Of a stretch of 6,211 bases of DNA, positions 5,825-6,211 are shown one piece after another. The stretch is from NCBI GenBank assembly GCA_003456455.1, contig DMRV01000195.1, positions 1 to 6,211 on the forward strand, read 5' to 3'. The position numbers and the translations under genes are program-made. The notes beneath the pieces were generated by a model. That model saw only the letters and a program-made list of their open reading frames with translations. It did not search any database and was not told the origin of the DNA. Within the stretch, counting starts at the first letter, position 1, and every line of letters begins with the position of its first letter. This DNA is from Flavobacteriales bacterium (lineage in GTDB: Bacteria > Bacteroidota > Bacteroidia > UBA10329).

Positions 5825-6211
5825 ATGAGTTTTAAAGGAACAGAAACATACATCGCATCAAACGAATTGCAGATTGCGGTAAACGCAGCCATTCATTTGG
5901 AGAAGCCACTTTTGGTGAAAGGCGAACCAGGAACAGGAAAAACGCTTTTGGCGCATGAAATTGCTAATTCCTTAGGTAAGAAGTTGATTACTTGGCACAT
6001 CAAGTCAACCACCAAGGCGCAGCAAGGATTGTACGAATATGATGCTGTTTCTCGCTTACGCGATAGCCAATTAGGCAACGAAAAGGTCAATGATATTTCG
6101 AATTACATCCTGAAAGGAAAACTTTGGGAAGCATTTGATGCGGATGAATCCGTGGTTTTATTGATTGATGAAATTGACAAAGCAGACATCGAATTCCCGA
6201 ACGATTTGCTA
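5825..6211 (+). CDS. MoxR-type AAA+ ATPase, N-terminal part, cut by the window edge
   Basis: The first 129 residues of a MoxR-family AAA+ ATPase are present; the frame stays open to the last base. Walker A is GEPGTGKT at 33-40 with K39, and Walker B is VVLLIDE at 110-116 with D115 and E116, followed by the family's IDKADIEFPNDLL. The segment KSTTKAQQGLYEYD (60-73) with LRDSQLGN (78-85) is typical of MoxR proteins that work with a von Willebrand factor A partner, as chaperones for protein or metal-centre maturation. The partner gene would be expected downstream, beyond the window. It begins 11 bases after the aroE stop, with no terminator between, so it is probably cotranscribed. The start ATG has only a weak purine-rich leader; no better upstream start is seen before the aroE stop. 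Confidence 0.88.
   Translation, partial: MSFKGTETYIASNELQIAVNAAIHLEKPLLVKGEPGTGKTLLAHEIANSLGKKLITWHIKSTTKAQQGLYEYDAVSRLRDSQLGNEKVNDISNYILKGKLWEAFDADESVVLLIDEIDKADIEFPNDLL

Noticed and set aside
1..6211. Defence system, mobile element, CRISPR array, tRNA or riboswitch
   Set aside because: No transposase, integrase, repeat-spacer pattern, clover-leaf or aptamer-like structure was seen; the genes look like ordinary vertically inherited chromosome.

Overview
This 6.2 kb window looks like chromosomal DNA from a member of the Bacteroidota, most likely a flavobacterium-like marine lineage. That placement is an inference. It rests on three things: moderate-to-low GC, starts with no Shine-Dalgarno or only weak purine-rich ones, and a well-matched Bacteroidota-type -7 promoter element (TAnnTTTG) ahead of pckA. 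The gene set (ATP-type PEP carboxykinase, a long cytoplasmic TPR protein, a ComA-like phosphosulfolactate synthase, a DUF368 membrane protein, a short AroE and a MoxR ATPase) fits the same picture. No mobile element, CRISPR array, tRNA or rRNA is visible, and every gene appears intact except the two cut by the window edges.

The left part is on the minus strand. The first 81 codons of pckA run off the left edge. A 119-base gap follows, carrying the pckA promoter and a weak hairpin. Next comes a complete gene for an exported metallo-beta-lactamase-fold hydrolase (364-1317). A 241-base divergent intergenic region (1318-1558) then separates it from the right part; it holds candidate promoters for both directions and a small dyad.

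The right part is one compact plus-strand gene train: TPR protein (1559-2965), phosphosulfolactate synthase (2965-3771), stand-alone rhodanese (3768-4085), DUF368/PopT-type polyprenyl-phosphate translocase (4085-5071), shikimate dehydrogenase (5073-5813) and the start of a MoxR-type AAA+ ATPase (from 5825, cut by the right edge). Successive genes overlap by 1 or 4 bases, or are separated by 1 to 11 bases, so they are very probably one operon and several junctions look translationally coupled.

Functionally the operon is mixed. Phosphosulfolactate synthase adds sulfite to phosphoenolpyruvate (PEP), and the rhodanese fused to it by a 4-base overlap could handle the sulfur. AroE belongs to the PEP-consuming aromatic pathway, and pckA nearby makes PEP. 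The DUF368 protein recycles the lipid carrier for envelope synthesis. The most interesting possibility is a small sulfonate-forming module (ComA plus rhodanese) in a lineage that lacks coenzyme M metabolism; this is a hypothesis, not something the sequence proves.
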